DNA from: Purshia tridentata
Taxonomy: Eukaryota > Streptophyta > Magnoliopsida > Rosales > Rosaceae
Direction of reading: 5' to 3'
Length of the DNA: 55,269 bases
Assembly: GCA_003254885.1 (NCBI GenBank)
Contig: QANT01005484.1
Coordinates: 1-55,269, forward strand
Made by a program: the position numbers and the translations under genes. The notes beneath the pieces are model-generated. The model saw nothing but the letters and a program-made list of their open reading frames with translations. It was not told the origin of the DNA and made no database searches. This document shows, one piece after another, positions 14,101 to 29,597 of the stretch. The first letter of the stretch is position 1. Every line of letters starts with the position of its first letter.

Positions 14101-15403
14101 TATTTTCTTCTGGTGAGAATCAAGATTAAAAATATGGAGCTTGAGGTCAGGCGTCGAGAGTCAACTGGATCTGGGCCTAATACATATGTTGAGACAGAGA
14201 CCCTTGCAAAATTTGAGTTGATGGACGGTGCTCCTGTCAGAGGTACAGAAAATTATTGTCTGATATATCATGATATATTATCATGTCAACCTTTTTCTTC
14301 TTCTAAGAAGCCTGTACTTCCATGATGATTTTATGATAAGAATCCTTATATTTGATATTAGTTTTTTTTTTTTTTTTCACTTTTGCTACCCATTTGTCTC
14401 AACATGGTACCCAAAATTTTAATTTGTGTCTAATAAGTCCCTAATCCAATTTTTGTCAATCTATGTAAGAAGTGTCACTTCCCTAAGGGTAAATATGTCC
14501 TTCAGGGTTAAGATACTCAATTAGTCAATTGGTACCCCTAGGGGGTTAATATCTTTATTCATAACCCCATTTCTACAGAATTCTTCCATGACTTTGATCA
14601 AATCCACCCTAATAACATCCCAACATTTATGAAAAATTTCATGGTAAACCCATCAGACAAAAAAATAAAAAATAAAAAACCATTCACTGAGACCTTTGCA
14701 TCACCACTTTCAAAAACAGCAGCCATATTATATATACCAGCCCTACATGAAAATAAATTTACATCATATAATGTGTAAGGGTGATATGGTTGATGGCATC
14801 TGCAATAATGGATCTCTTTTATATTTCTAAATTAAAGTATATCATCCAACTGGACAGCCTGAGATGAGAAAAGGGAACAAATTGTTGCCATAAAAAAGAA
14901 AAATATAGAAATTCAACTATCCAAATTATGTAACATAAGCTTTTATAAACAATTGGCAGCAACAACCTTTTGCTTCTAGGCTTAGAAACTTTAGTTGCCT
15001 CAAGGCTTAGAACTTGTTGATTATAAAAAGTAATTGCCTTACTAGAGGCTTTTGCCTTGAGGAATTGTCTGTACGTGTGTCAATTATGTTGTTCAATCAC
15101 ATTTTTTGTTGTGAGATCGTAATTGATGAAGGTATCATTAGAATAGACACAATTTTATGCAACTTTTCCCGTATGATGATGGGTGATAAATGATAGTCTC
15201 TTACTAGCATAAACTCTTATACAGGAGAATCAATTCCAATCAGACTATTCCTCAGTCCATATGAACTTACCCCAACATATCGTAACATCAACAACAAGTT
15301 TAGTGTGAAGTATTATTTGAATCTGGTCCTAGTAGATGAAGAGGACCGGCGGTACTTCAAGCAGCAAGAAATCACAGTTTACCGACTTCTTGAAGCTTCT
15401 TGA
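2152..15403 (+). CDS. VPS26: Vacuolar protein sorting-associated protein 26 (retromer subunit VPS26)
   Basis: VPS26 is an arrestin-fold subunit of the retromer core (VPS26-VPS29-VPS35), which recycles vacuolar sorting receptors and other cargo from endosomes and prevacuolar compartments. Coding exons: 2152-2154, 2268-2342, 3928-4002, 7279-7351, 9876-9920, 10104-10215, 11081-11147, 11788-11832, 13918-13973, 14067-14242 and 15225-15403 (stop TGA 15401-15403). They sum to 906 nt, 301 aa, against about 302 in Arabidopsis. Recognisable blocks in order are FLIGAFKPP, QGKKVEH, YFDRGNFYDFTSL, RELDVPGE, VEYQDFV, RRRESTGSG, LAKFELMDGAPVRG and the C-terminal LVLVDEEDRRYFKQQE. The start is unusual: no ATG lies in frame upstream in the exon at 2268, but an ATG at 2152 followed directly by gtaata splices in phase, so exon 1 supplies only the Met codon. 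The N-terminal half departs more from the family consensus than the C-terminal half. Introns total over 12 kb and hold LINE relics. The gene lies upstream of CIPK3 on the same strand. Identity is very sure; the first exon is less so. Confidence 0.93.
4030..6600 (-). mobile_element. Minus-strand LINE relic (RT thumb to 3' end), interrupted by a second LINE
   Basis: Two minus-strand pieces, about 6600-6031 and 4935-4030, read as consecutive parts of one LINE ORF2. The right piece has the reverse-transcriptase thumb region (a GRLTLTQSVLS-like block near 6500, then conserved aromatic and FL-type residues near 6430) and an FPHLY block near 6080. The left piece continues with WGFGFRRNLND near 4880, a zinc-knuckle zf-RVT block (CDMVQ, WC, C-K, H-LLHYP, LWQRLF) near 4640-4480, and a C-terminal W-WMKCNRTFE segment near 4350. 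Its 3' end near 4040 shows CTCATAAAAA followed by TA repeats. Frameshifts and stops throughout show it is dead. The gap between the pieces is filled by the plus-strand LINE. It lies in VPS26 intron 3, antisense to the gene. Confidence 0.72.
4940..6030 (+). mobile_element. Plus-strand LINE relic inserted within the minus-strand LINE
   Basis: A 5'-truncated LINE ORF2 tail in the same orientation as VPS26. It begins with an ENGEGARFWEQCW-like segment near 4960, followed by FPHLY, a divergent FRRN-SELELGELTELL block (5110-5170), and a zf-RVT block at 5326-5520 (CDMVQRRRPSWC, CK-AAES, LLHCPIALLLWQKLF). The 3' end is CTCATAAAAAA at about 6019-6030, close to the 3' end of the surrounding LINE. The two copies share roughly two-thirds of residues over the zinc-knuckle block by eye, so they are the same family but not recent duplicates. 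Possible weak target-site remains are TCAAAC-containing strings near 4925 and 6035. Confidence 0.7.
6660..6800 (+). repeat. Short irregular repeats of an ACATGTCTGAT motif
   Basis: The string ACATGTCTGAT or a close variant occurs at least four times between 6664 and 6745 with spacings of roughly 20 to 35 bases. Related remnants (ACAAGTCTGATA) continue to about 6805. The spacers are themselves similar rather than unique, so this is a decayed tandem repeat inside VPS26 intron 3. A poly-A run (about 6846-6866) follows. Confidence 0.55.
6880..7180 (-). mobile_element. Minus-strand LINE fragment (C-terminal region)
   Basis: Read on the minus strand, this stretch resembles the segment after the zinc-knuckle domain of plant LINE ORF2. 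It has a W-rich block, then a glutamate-rich E-LW-LVDFW-like block, and then degenerate sequence. The reading frame is broken several times. It carries a more C-terminal part of the ORF than the LINE piece at 6031-6600 but lies on its 5' side, so it is a separate insertion. It ends about 100 bp before VPS26 exon 4. Confidence 0.45.
8030..8230. mobile_element. Degenerate dispersed-repeat fragment in VPS26 intron 4
   Basis: The stretch from GGATGTAAACAGCAGAGCCAAG onward is rich in GAGC, CAAGCTTG and GAGCCAAGCTCAAGCT motifs. This resembles the ends of dispersed plant DNA elements that begin with GTAAACGAGCCGAGC-like sequence. No terminal inverted repeat or target duplication could be paired, so family and limits are uncertain. 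Confidence 0.3.
8568..9130 (-). mobile_element. Minus-strand LINE 3' end with poly(A) tail
   Basis: A run of T at 8567-8579 marks a poly(A) tail on the minus strand. Reading leftward from about 9110, the minus strand gives a KVKVLAWITVHGQANTCD-like block, then a zf-RVT remnant with ALKFWQRLFSV, then the C-terminal W-rich region up to the tail. Frames are broken by stops and shifts. It is of the same general family as the LINEs in intron 3 and lies antisense in VPS26 intron 4. Confidence 0.65.
11472..11620 (-). mobile_element. Minus-strand LINE-type 3' end with poly(A) tail
   Basis: A T-run at about 11473-11484 is followed by AAGAAACAGAAACTTTATTT. On the minus strand this reads as an AATAAAGTTTCTGTTTCTT end plus poly(A), closely matching the 3' end of the plus-strand LINE near 6010. 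Coding content is not recognisable in the remaining 100 bp or so. It lies in VPS26 intron 7 (11148-11787). Confidence 0.45.
12139..12341 (+). repeat. Three tandem copies of a 64-70 bp unit in a VPS26 intron
   Basis: Units start at 12139, 12203 and 12272, each with TTTTCTGCCAATGGCT and each ending in ATTCCCTTG. They differ by a few substitutions and small indels in the middle. They create an apparent minus-strand open frame of about 155 codons that I do not regard as a gene. The repeat lies in the intron between exons ending at 11832 and starting at 13918. Confidence 0.85.
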
Positions 15404-15720
15404 CTGTGTTCTAGGGCTTGGCGGGGTGGAAAAGCATGACTATGGGGAGAAGGCCACAAAAAAGGAGCAGCATGTAGAGAATGTGGCATCATTAAGTGGA
15501 AAACCTGTTTTGTTCTTTGAGGGGAATGGTCTGCAGTCTGTTATTTGCAATTCACACGTACATGCTGCTGCTTGATTTTTCTTGATGAGTCAAGCTTCAG
15601 CCAGATGAAAGCAGCGACCCTTTTTATAGTTTATACTTTTTTTACCTATTGGATTTGCATTTCTTTTGTTTTTGTTAAAAAATAAAAATCATGTGCTGAG
15701 TATGCATTGTGTTATTGTTG
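15404..15720 (+). other. Probable VPS26 3' UTR
   Basis: The 300 bp after the stop are ordinary AT-rich sequence. An AAAAATAAAAATC string at about 15676-15690 could act as a near-consensus polyadenylation signal. The exact cleavage site cannot be read from sequence. Confidence 0.4.
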
Positions 15721-15852
15721 TGATTTTAAATTTCAGTTTCATCTCAGTTACACTTCATTCTTCCCTCCTTTGAGGGATTTGTGCATCAGCCTTTAATGCA
15801 CTTCTGAGTTCTGACTGAGCTGTGTTATATTTCTCAAAATTGTTGGTTTGTC

Positions 15853-15856
<4 letters not shown>

Positions 15857-15898
<42 letters not shown>
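15857..15898. repeat. (CT)n microsatellite, about 21 units
   Basis: An uninterrupted run of CT dinucleotides lies downstream of VPS26. It is likely length-polymorphic between individuals. Confidence 0.97.
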
Positions 15899-15899
<1 letters not shown>

Positions 15900-15900
<1 letters not shown>

Positions 15901-17690
15901 CATGGTCAAAGTGCTCAGCTCTGGCACGCCGAACTAACCATGAACCCAGGAAAAAAAATTAAAATGTGCTATAATGTTCAGAAATATACCCAGTTGGACT
16001 AGTAGAATTATCCCAGGTGATGATTTATTTCTTGATTGCTCAATAGGAACTAATAGAGATGGGAATGTTTTCCTTATAGAGATAATGGATGTCAGGTTTG
16101 AAGGGAGAAGGTTAAGAGTTTATATTCGGTGCAGGTGATAGTTGTGTTTCAGGTGAGTATAAAAAGGTCTGTGTGGGGGAGTGTAATTTTTTTTTTCTTT
16201 CAAAATCGAATATAGGTCATTTTTGCTTAGTGTAAATTCTATAATTAAAAATCTATGATGGGTGCGGTGAGAAAAAGTTGGATAACATACAGCTATTTTG
16301 GCACTTGGGTGTATTAATTAATTAATTATACGTGTCAAGTTGTCAACTATTTGACTCGTACATCCATTAATTAATGAATCTTATCAGCTCAACTAATTAA
16401 CTCAATTAGTTAATTTCTCTTCATTTTCTTTGGGGCTTGCTCCTCTGGCTGTAGCACCCGTTTGGTTAATGAAATCAATTATTTTGCATTTTTTAGAGAA
16501 AGAATGTGAAATTTATTTCTTGTATTTGCTAATCCTGAAAAAGTAAATTATGAATTATTTTTTTATTTTCATTTTGTGCAGGAATTGAAATTGAAAAGTC
16601 TCAGTTTTTTAAATATATTTTTATTTATTCATTATTTAATGAGTGACAATAGAGATGAAATTTTAAAATAGTAATAGGGTTAGTTTTGTCTCCAAAAGAA
16701 AAAATCCAAAAGAGGAAAACAAAACTCAAACTGAAGCAAGGGTTTCATTTTCCCTTCAATAAAGACATTAGATTCCCTTAGACCAGGAATTGATTTTCTT
16801 TTCTTGTACTTACCAAACATGGAAATGAAATTGATCTCTCATTTTCAGACCTCTGAAAATTGAACCAAATTGGCCCTTAGAGGTATGTTATTACATGTCT
16901 TTCATAAAATCATGTGCATTAAAACAATCCAATCGTCTAAGATATGCTATATCACCTCTCTTTCAAAAAAATAAGAAAATTAAAAAATAAAGAAAACTCA
17001 ACCCCACCCGGGGCACCCCTGCTCGTTGCAACACTTTTTGTTATTTGGGTTGGTTTTGTTCGACGATTATCGGCCATATTATAGGCATGCAAGGTTGTTT
17101 AGACTTTAAACAAAATGTTAGAATTTGAGGGCTATAAATCTCAATTTTCAATTCCACCTAATTTGATGTCATTTCCAAAATTTCAAGAAAATATATAAAA
17201 GATTTTGATCCAACAAAAAAAAAAAAAAAAGTTCTTGTTGATTAATCACAATAACACTGCCACTACCACCAGGTCCACCACACTACCTCCACCATTATCG
17301 CTACCACCACCTGCCACCACCACCACCACTACTACCATCCCAATTCTCTCTGCCACCATTTATCTCATTTTCTATGGGCCATCATCCTTATCATCATCAT
17401 CAATTCGCCACAACAACCATCATCTTTATTGTTGCCATCACCATCATCACTTATAAATGTTACATCAAAAAATAAAACTAAAAATTCTATATTAAATTCC
17501 ATTATGTTTAATAGATTAGCCAAATAAAAATATTTAACAAATTTTAAATCATATCATTTAAAATTCTACAACTATAAAATTTTGTAGTAGTTTCAAATTC
17601 TTGGTCCAAACGCGTAAAGAAGAAATGCAGCCATGCAATAATTGGGGACAAAAAAAAAAAGTGGGAGAGAAGAATAGATATCCTATTAAA
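15900..17690. other. Intergenic spacer between VPS26 and CIPK3
   Basis: No gene is supported here. A possible degraded MITE spans about 16455-16880: the left end has CACCCGTTTGGTTAATGAA and the right end has TTGAACCAAATTGGCCC, which are weakly inverted. At 17255-17455 there are impure CCA/CAC and CAT/TCA trinucleotide repeats, which explain the Thr/Pro-rich and His-rich open frame there. Confidence 0.5.
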
Positions 17691-18236
17691 TTGGGGTGGG
17701 CATCAACCCGCTCGCCCCAACTTACCGCCCGAGCCGCCACCCGTTTAGTCTTCACCCGACTAACCTAATAGTCGACGGCTCGGATTTGGATTCCTTCCTT
17801 CACCATCCATCATTACCCGTTTAATCGATTATGGAATATAGGGAATAAGATGAATGTCTTCTACAAAAATCAAGAGTTAGTAAGATTATTATATATTTAC
17901 ATAATTATCTTATTCATTACTTTTCTCACTTATGTAATTTAAGAAACATTGTTTCTATACTTTGCAGCAAAGATAAGTCCTTTTTTATGGGTGAAATGGG
18001 GGTTATTAACATTATCCTAAGTATATACATAAATAATTTGTTTTAATTTTAAGAGGTTGGCATGCATATAAACCCACTCTCACCATTTTTAATTTCCATT
18101 ATACCTAAACGGTCCACCCGCCACCGACCCGCTTCAATTCGCTCTCCGATTAACTTGCAACCGCCCCACCCATTGATATGCAGGTGGTGGCGGGTTGAGC
18201 TCCCACCCTACCCACCCTGCCCATCGCCCACTCCTA
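17691..18236. mobile_element. hAT-like MITE (546 bp) with 8-bp target duplication
   Basis: The left end is TTGGGGTGGGCA and the right end, read inverted, is TAGGAGTGGGCGATGGGCA. These resemble hAT-type termini of the YAGGGGTGGGCA kind. Flanks are CTATTAAA (17683-17690) and CTATTAAG (18237-18244), an 8-bp target duplication with one mismatch, which is the size expected for hAT elements. The ends are GC-rich and the interior AT-rich, and no transposase is present. It lies a few hundred bases upstream of the CIPK3 leader, so it may affect that promoter (inference). Confidence 0.7.
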
Positions 18237-18599
18237 CTATTAAGTAAGAGAGAAGGAAAGAAAATATCGAGGGTTTGTTAGCCACATTTGTTTATTTGGT
18301 CTGGGAGCACATTAACTAATTTAGGTAAGTATTGGGGCCTGCAAGAAAGCTCTTCAACAACACATGGAATAACGCATGGACCGTATTCTCTTGCACTCGG
18401 ACAACTCTACCACGGCAGGACCATACTCTCAATTATTCATTTCCCTCATAAAAAAATAAAAAATAATAATAATAGTAATCTGATATTTTTGTTGTGTGAT
18501 GTGTCCAAAAAAAAAATATAACTAAAAAAAGCATAAATAAGAGAATACAAAAATATAAATAAAAGTTAAAACTAAGAAGAGAGAAGTACTGGTGTTAGC

Positions 18600-20215
18600 T
18601 TTGTCTGAATTCAATTCTGATATTGAATGATAGCAGTCAACTGGGTGTCTTCAAAATCATCAAATTCTCTTACTCCTCAAAAATCTCACCTTGTCTTTTG
18701 AGCCAACTCAAAAGCCAATAGCAACCAGCAATCAGCAGCACTTAGCTGCCAGCCTTTCTTCTTATCTCATCAATTCAAGTATATCCTCCTGTTCTGTCTT
18801 TCCCTTTTCCCTTTCCACTTTTCTTACATGTTATCCACGTGATTATTATTCTATTATACTTTTTATTAAAAAATATTGTTGCTTGTTTGCATATGTAAGT
18901 ATGCATGTAAGAATTTTGCTCCTATATATGATGATGTTTGTTGATTCATTCACTTGTCTTGTTCAGTGTCGTTCTTGAATTGTGTTCTTAGATCATTTTA
19001 TGGACAATTCCTTGTGATTTCTTGAAGCCCAATTTAATAATTTTCGAGGCAACTTTTGGGTGAAGTCTGTTCTCAGGTTTTCAATTTGGTTTGTGTGCAG
19101 AAATTCCTTTTTGGGTTTCTTGGGTCATTTGTGAAATTGGGTTTTGGTACCTGCATGTCGTGTTTGAAGGATTTTTTGGACTATCGTATCAATTTTGAAT
19201 TCGGTGCTGAGATTGTTTTGTTTTTTCGCTTTATTTATTCCTTGGCTTATAAGTTTTTACAGTTCACTTTGATTTGGGCTTCTGTAAATAGTCTCTGGAA
19301 TTTAGCTAAGATTCCTCTTTGTATATGTTTAATCCGGATCTCAATAAGTATAATTATTTATACTATACTGTCTACTGTATACTATAAAAAATTCTGGTGG
19401 GTTTGAACTGGGTCTCAATCCTGGTTGTCTGGACAATTAGATCACCGGAGACGATTGCATTTGAGGTTGTTACTCTCGCCAAAACCTACCTCTCTCTCTG
19501 TGTTTGACCCTGTATTAGATATGGACAGGAATCTTGGGGATTATGCTTTGGGGATACCAAATTACCAATTATATTTGACAACGCTAATTGGTGTTTGATT
19601 TGAATAATAAGGTTTCTAGTATTATATGTTTCAGCCACCAATAATATTTGAAAACTCTAGTTGCTGTTTGATTTGAATAAAAAGGTTTGTATGTATTCTA
19701 TTGTTATTTGTTTCAGTCACCAATCATATTTTACTACTGTATTTGCTGTTTGATTTGAATAATAAGGTTTCGGGTGTTGTTTGTTTCAATCATTGTATTG
19801 CTGGAATAGATTATTTGAAGTATATTAATTCTGTCATTGGCTCCTTTTGTCATTGTCATTTGTGAATTAGGTACTGCTTTTTCTTTTTGTTCGGTATTAA
19901 TGGTAGAAATATTTTTATGGGTTTTCTTTGAGCTATAATAATCATCTTAGTATTTCCAGTTTTCTGCTTGTTGATAATGGAAGAGTGGCGAAGAAAGATA
20001 ATGGAATAGCTTATTTCTGTACATAGTCATTGAGAAATTTGATTGGAATGCATTTATTTTCTACTTTGCATTCTAACTTTGATGGTAGTAGTTTTATTAT
20101 TTTGTAATTTAATTTAGATTTGCTTATTTTTTCTGAATTTTCTTTGTTTCTGATATCCTTTCAGGACCCTATAAGAGTCGGAAGAACTGCAAGTATTAGA
20201 AATTGAATATCAAGA
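18600..20215 (+). promoter_or_regulatory. CIPK3 5' leader with a probable long leader intron
   Basis: The start of CIPK3 at 20216 is preceded by a clear acceptor (TTTCAG ending at 20164) and a 51-bp leader exon. An upstream leader exon probably ends near 18778 (CAATTCAA before gtatat), giving an intron of about 1.4 kb. Other splits of the leader, for example an extra exon beginning at about 18967, are possible. Leader introns are common in this kinase family. The first transcribed base is not determinable here. Confidence 0.45.
19575..19795 (+). repeat. Imperfect tandem repeats of about 80 bp in the CIPK3 leader intron
   Basis: The block TTTGATTTGAATAATAAGG (or AAAAAGG) recurs at about 19591, 19667 and 19751, each preceded by TTG(G/C)TG and followed within 25-40 bp by TGTTTCA. 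The units differ by substitutions and small indels. They lie in the presumed leader intron of CIPK3. Confidence 0.7.
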
Positions 20216-26067
<5,852 letters not shown>

Positions 26068-26365
26068 TAGCTCAAAATCAATTTTTGCCTTGATGCTACC
26101 TCACCAAGTGTTCTACCATTGCTCTATATCTTCATTCTTTTCTTTTCTTTTCTTTTCTTTTATGAGGGGCTTTCTTTTCCCTCTTTCCATAGATTTAGAC
26201 CAGCATTGTCTTGATCTTATGTTTTCTGTTGCATTAATGTCGGAAAACATGGAAATTACAGAGAGCTGCAAATGCTTGTTTTAACCATCGAACACCTCAA
26301 ACGTCATATATGAGACATGGTTTTTGATACTCTCTGTTGTTTATCCATAGATTAAAAAGAACAGA

Positions 26366-26633
26366 TTTTTGCAAAGTTTTAAGTATTGTCTGTGGTGCCT
26401 CTTTGTATAAAATATATGTTGGCTATGATTCATGTATGCAGGCTTAGCATTAAAGCAACATAATAATATCAATAATAAAAAAGCTTTGGTATACAAACAC
26501 ATTTTTGCAAAGTTTTAAGTATTGTCTGTAGTGCCTCTTTGTATAAAATATATGTTGGCTATGATTCATGTATGCAGGCTTAGCATTAAAGCAATATAAT
26601 AATATCAATAATAAAAAAGCTTTGGTATACACT
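26366..26633 (+). repeat. 136-bp tandem duplication just downstream of CIPK3
   Basis: The unit beginning TTTTTGCAAAGTTTTAAGTA occurs at 26366 and again at 26502, with two or three differences over about 130 bp (for example TGTGGTGCC against TGTAGTGCC, and GCAACATAATA against GCAATATAATA). Each copy contains AATAATAAAAAAGC-type A-rich strings that could serve as polyadenylation signals. The start lies about 300 bp after the CIPK3 stop, so the duplication probably falls in or just after the 3' UTR. Confidence 0.95.
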
Positions 26634-26639
26634 GTTAAC

Positions 26640-27249
26640 ATTTGGATCGAGGACTGGGTGTGTTCTCTACAACAATTTTCTTCAAAACGGCATACACAGT
26701 CCGTGGCTTAATTCAGCTGGTGCCTCCGAACACTCTAGAGTTATTGTTATTCATTCTAAAAGCATCTCAATACTTGGGGATCATTATCAATATCTTGACA
26801 TCACTCAAAATGCTGCAATCATAGTGCAGCATAGAGGTGCACTATGTATATATAGAATTGTCAAATTATATTTATGTATATATACACGTCCTTCAATTGT
26901 GAGATTTTATATTTAAACTTATTTGTAAAATGAGATAAATGAGTCCATTTTATGTAGTTTTTTAATAATCTGAAATATTTATTTTTTAAACGACCTATAT
27001 TTATAGATTATTTTTACGAAAAATTAATTAAATTGATAATTATTTGCATTTCTAACTTTATTAGGCATAGAGGTGCACAAAAAGCGGCCCATTCATGCAT
27101 CGTGTCGTACTCGAGCCGATCTGGCTCAATTATAGTCGTGTCAAGTTGAGCCGACCTGAATAATTATTTTAAGTTTATATTATTATTTATAAATCAAAGA
27201 CTTAATTTAGCCCTTTTTTTATAAGCCCAAAAACGAAAACACACTGCTA
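26640..27249. other. Intergenic spacer with a possible hAT-like terminus
   Basis: No gene is seen. The string ATAGAGGTGCACAAAAAGCGG at 27066-27086 and the following GAGCCGATCTGGCTCAA and GTTGAGCCGACCTGAATAA strings look like one end of a dispersed DNA element. A related CATAGAGGTGCAC occurs at 26830. The opposite end was not found. Confidence 0.35.
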
Positions 27250-27640
27250 GGCAGATTTTTAATGAGTCAAGTGCTCATAGTTTTTGCTGAGTGCTAGGGG
27301 TGTCCTATTTTTCTTTTTTATTTTAATATTCACTATTTGACAGTAACTATCATTGTCTATGTTTGACAGTGATAATGGTTGACTGCATAAAAACAATATT
27401 TTTTAGATGTACCTTTTGTATTTTTGTTCAATAAACATGTGAAAAATTAATGAACCAACAAAAAACAAATAATTCAAGCTTATGAATTCACATTCATCCT
27501 TGTTTAATAATGAGAATGGTTTTTACTGATTACTATTGTGTTATTGTTTGACTATAGCAATCATTCTAGTACGAAAAAAAAAAGGACACTCTAAGTGCTC
27601 AACAAGGGGGCCGAGCACTCGATCTTGTTTAATCCGCGCT
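27250..27640. mobile_element. MITE with long imperfect terminal inverted repeats
   Basis: The left sequence GCTGAGTGCTAGGGGTGTCC (27286-27305) pairs with the right sequence whose inverse is GTTGAGCACTTAGAGTGTCC (27584-27603). The similarity extends outward through TCAAGTGCTC/TCGAGTGCTC to about 27250 and 27640. The interior (about 270 bp) is AT-rich and contains several TTGACAGT-like strings on both strands. No open frame is present. The exact ends and target duplication were not resolved. Confidence 0.65.
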
Positions 27641-28930
27641 TTTTTAAAAAAATGTGGACTTTTTATCATTTTTACAAAAGGGTGGACATTTTTAACATTT
27701 TGAACATTAGGTACTTTTTTTTTTGAGAAAGTTAGGCTCAAGACCTGTGAGATATAATGAATCATAATAAAAATTACCAGGTCTTCTGCCACTACAACCT
27801 CTAGCCAATAAGCATGCAAGTGAACTATCAATAACTAGATCTGGAAACAACCAAAGATCAAATTCTCAAGACGTCACCCAAAAAGGACTATCAAATGCAA
27901 AATCATTAACTTGACAGTATGGACCGGGAGGCCACAGAGACAAGATAGACGAACAAAATTCTCATCCAAAGTGAGTGCAATCCCATGAGGAACTAATTTT
28001 GTTATGATGGAACATGAAGGTATTGAAGGGCATAAACACACCCCTCCTGTGCGTGACACCTTCACTTTCAATCTTGGACACGGGAATAAAAGTTCTAAAC
28101 CTGTAAATCAAAACCCTAGGACTAGCAAGGGCTAGAATACACAAGCATAAACCAAAACAAAATAAACAAGCAAAAACCATAGCTAGCATTACTAGGCGGC
28201 AACCACCCACACTCTGGGCGACAGATCAAGGGTGCGGTAGATCGAAGGTGTGAAACCACGATCTTCCTCCGCCTATTACTGTTGTCGTCGCTACTCCATT
28301 GCACCAACCTCCCGCCACTTTGTCAATGATCAGACCTAGTGCTCATCACCACTAAAACTAGAAATTGAAAACTCTCACATTGAGAATTGAAAAAATTCTC
28401 ACTTAGAGGAATGAAAGTATTTTGTAGGTCATACCAAAACTGCAAAAATGAGAGGTAGGGAAGGAGAGGATTGGGCCTGTGAGATACACATGGGCCAACA
28501 CCCCCTGGAACACTGCTGAAAGAAAGAGAGTTAAGGAGAGCGAAGAAATTTTTATTTTTATTTTTTGGTTTCGTGGCAGCTATGTTTGCGTGCAAGATAC
28601 TTAACATGTAGCTTATTTAACATTGGAAAGTTTAAACTGGGCTTATTTATCATATAAATAAGTAAATTAGCAAAAAGCCACACAAAAAAAATTGAAAATT
28701 TCACTCATAAACCCATGCAAAAGATTTATTAATTTTTAAGTTACAAGGTGTGGTTTATTAATAAAGAACTTTAAATAATAAACCCCAACTTTTGTTTGTT
28801 TTTACAAAGCCAACCCACTTGACCTTTTCGGCTTTTCTTTTGTCAAAACTGTTAGCACAACTAAAACCCCAATATAGCTGATCCTTCTATTTTCAATAAT
28901 TTTTATGTAGAAGTGGCTAACAAGTTTTTA
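27641..28930. other. Intergenic segment, probably transposon-derived, unclassified
   Basis: A T-run at about 27715-27724 followed by TTGAGAAAGTTAGGC looks like a minus-strand poly(A) end. Several overlapping minus-strand open frames (27874-28607) have no recognisable domain. The GC content is higher near 28180-28320 than around it. Together with the RNase-H relic immediately to its right on the same strand, this could be the downstream part of an old LINE, but I cannot show that. Confidence 0.3.
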
Positions 28931-28939
28931 TTTTATTTT

Positions 28940-29275
28940 ATAGGCATAGAGCCATCTTACTGAGTGGATTTCAAGCAAGCAGAAACATCATCATGGAGGA
29001 TAGAATTAAGCCAAACAGGGCCATTCTCCTCCCAGAAAAAAGATAGAATAACATTACAAGCACGTAGAGTAAACATAAGAGAAATAGCATGAAAACTACC
29101 CAGCAATTGCCGAATCTCCATCAACAATTTCACCATCAGTGCTCAAACATTCCTCAGTACAAAAACTGAAGAGAAACCCAGCCACAAACACAACTGCAAT
29201 CCATGAAGGATGGCCAATAGCTTGGCTGCCCGCAGCACCCCACCATTGTTTTAAAAAATACCAAAGAGAACTATT
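28940..29275 (-). mobile_element. LINE RNase-H-like domain relic
   Basis: Read on the minus strand from about 29270, the sequence gives AAKLLAILHGLQLCLWLGFS followed by S-VFVLRN. This matches the helix-plus-strand pattern of the RNase-H-like domain (RVT_3) at the C-terminus of plant LINE ORF2. After a stop and frameshift it continues with a LLGSFHA block, FTLRACNV, and EENGPVWL, typical of the end of that domain. It is clearly dead. It lies about 320 bp downstream of the CSN2 stop and in the same orientation as CSN2. Confidence 0.6.
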
Positions 29276-29597
29276 CTTTTATTTGATACATTTAAGGACA
29301 TGGAAATCGAGAAAAAGGAAACACGTGTAGAATGCTGATGTATACCATCCAAATGATGGAGTTGAGCTTCATTCAATGAACTAACAAATTTGATGGCTCT
29401 CAACCAACTGTTGGACACTATTTAATGTGATAAAATGATTCTACTTGCTCTAAAATACTTCCACAACTTAACACATGAAACTATAAAGCTTGGTAATCAC
29501 GTCTATTCACAGCTCATCCAGTAACTCAGCTATGACATAATAACAAAAAACTGGGCACCAAACAGAATGAGATCATAATCGTTATATTCAATCATTC
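29276..29597 (-). other. Probable CSN2 3' UTR and flank
   Basis: About 320 bp of AT-rich sequence after the CSN2 stop codon (minus strand). I see no other feature. The 3' UTR probably lies here, but no clear polyadenylation signal was singled out. Confidence 0.35.

Noticed and set aside
17205-17456. 83-codon Thr/Pro/His-rich open frame
   Set aside because: It is produced by CCA/CAC and CAT trinucleotide microsatellites.
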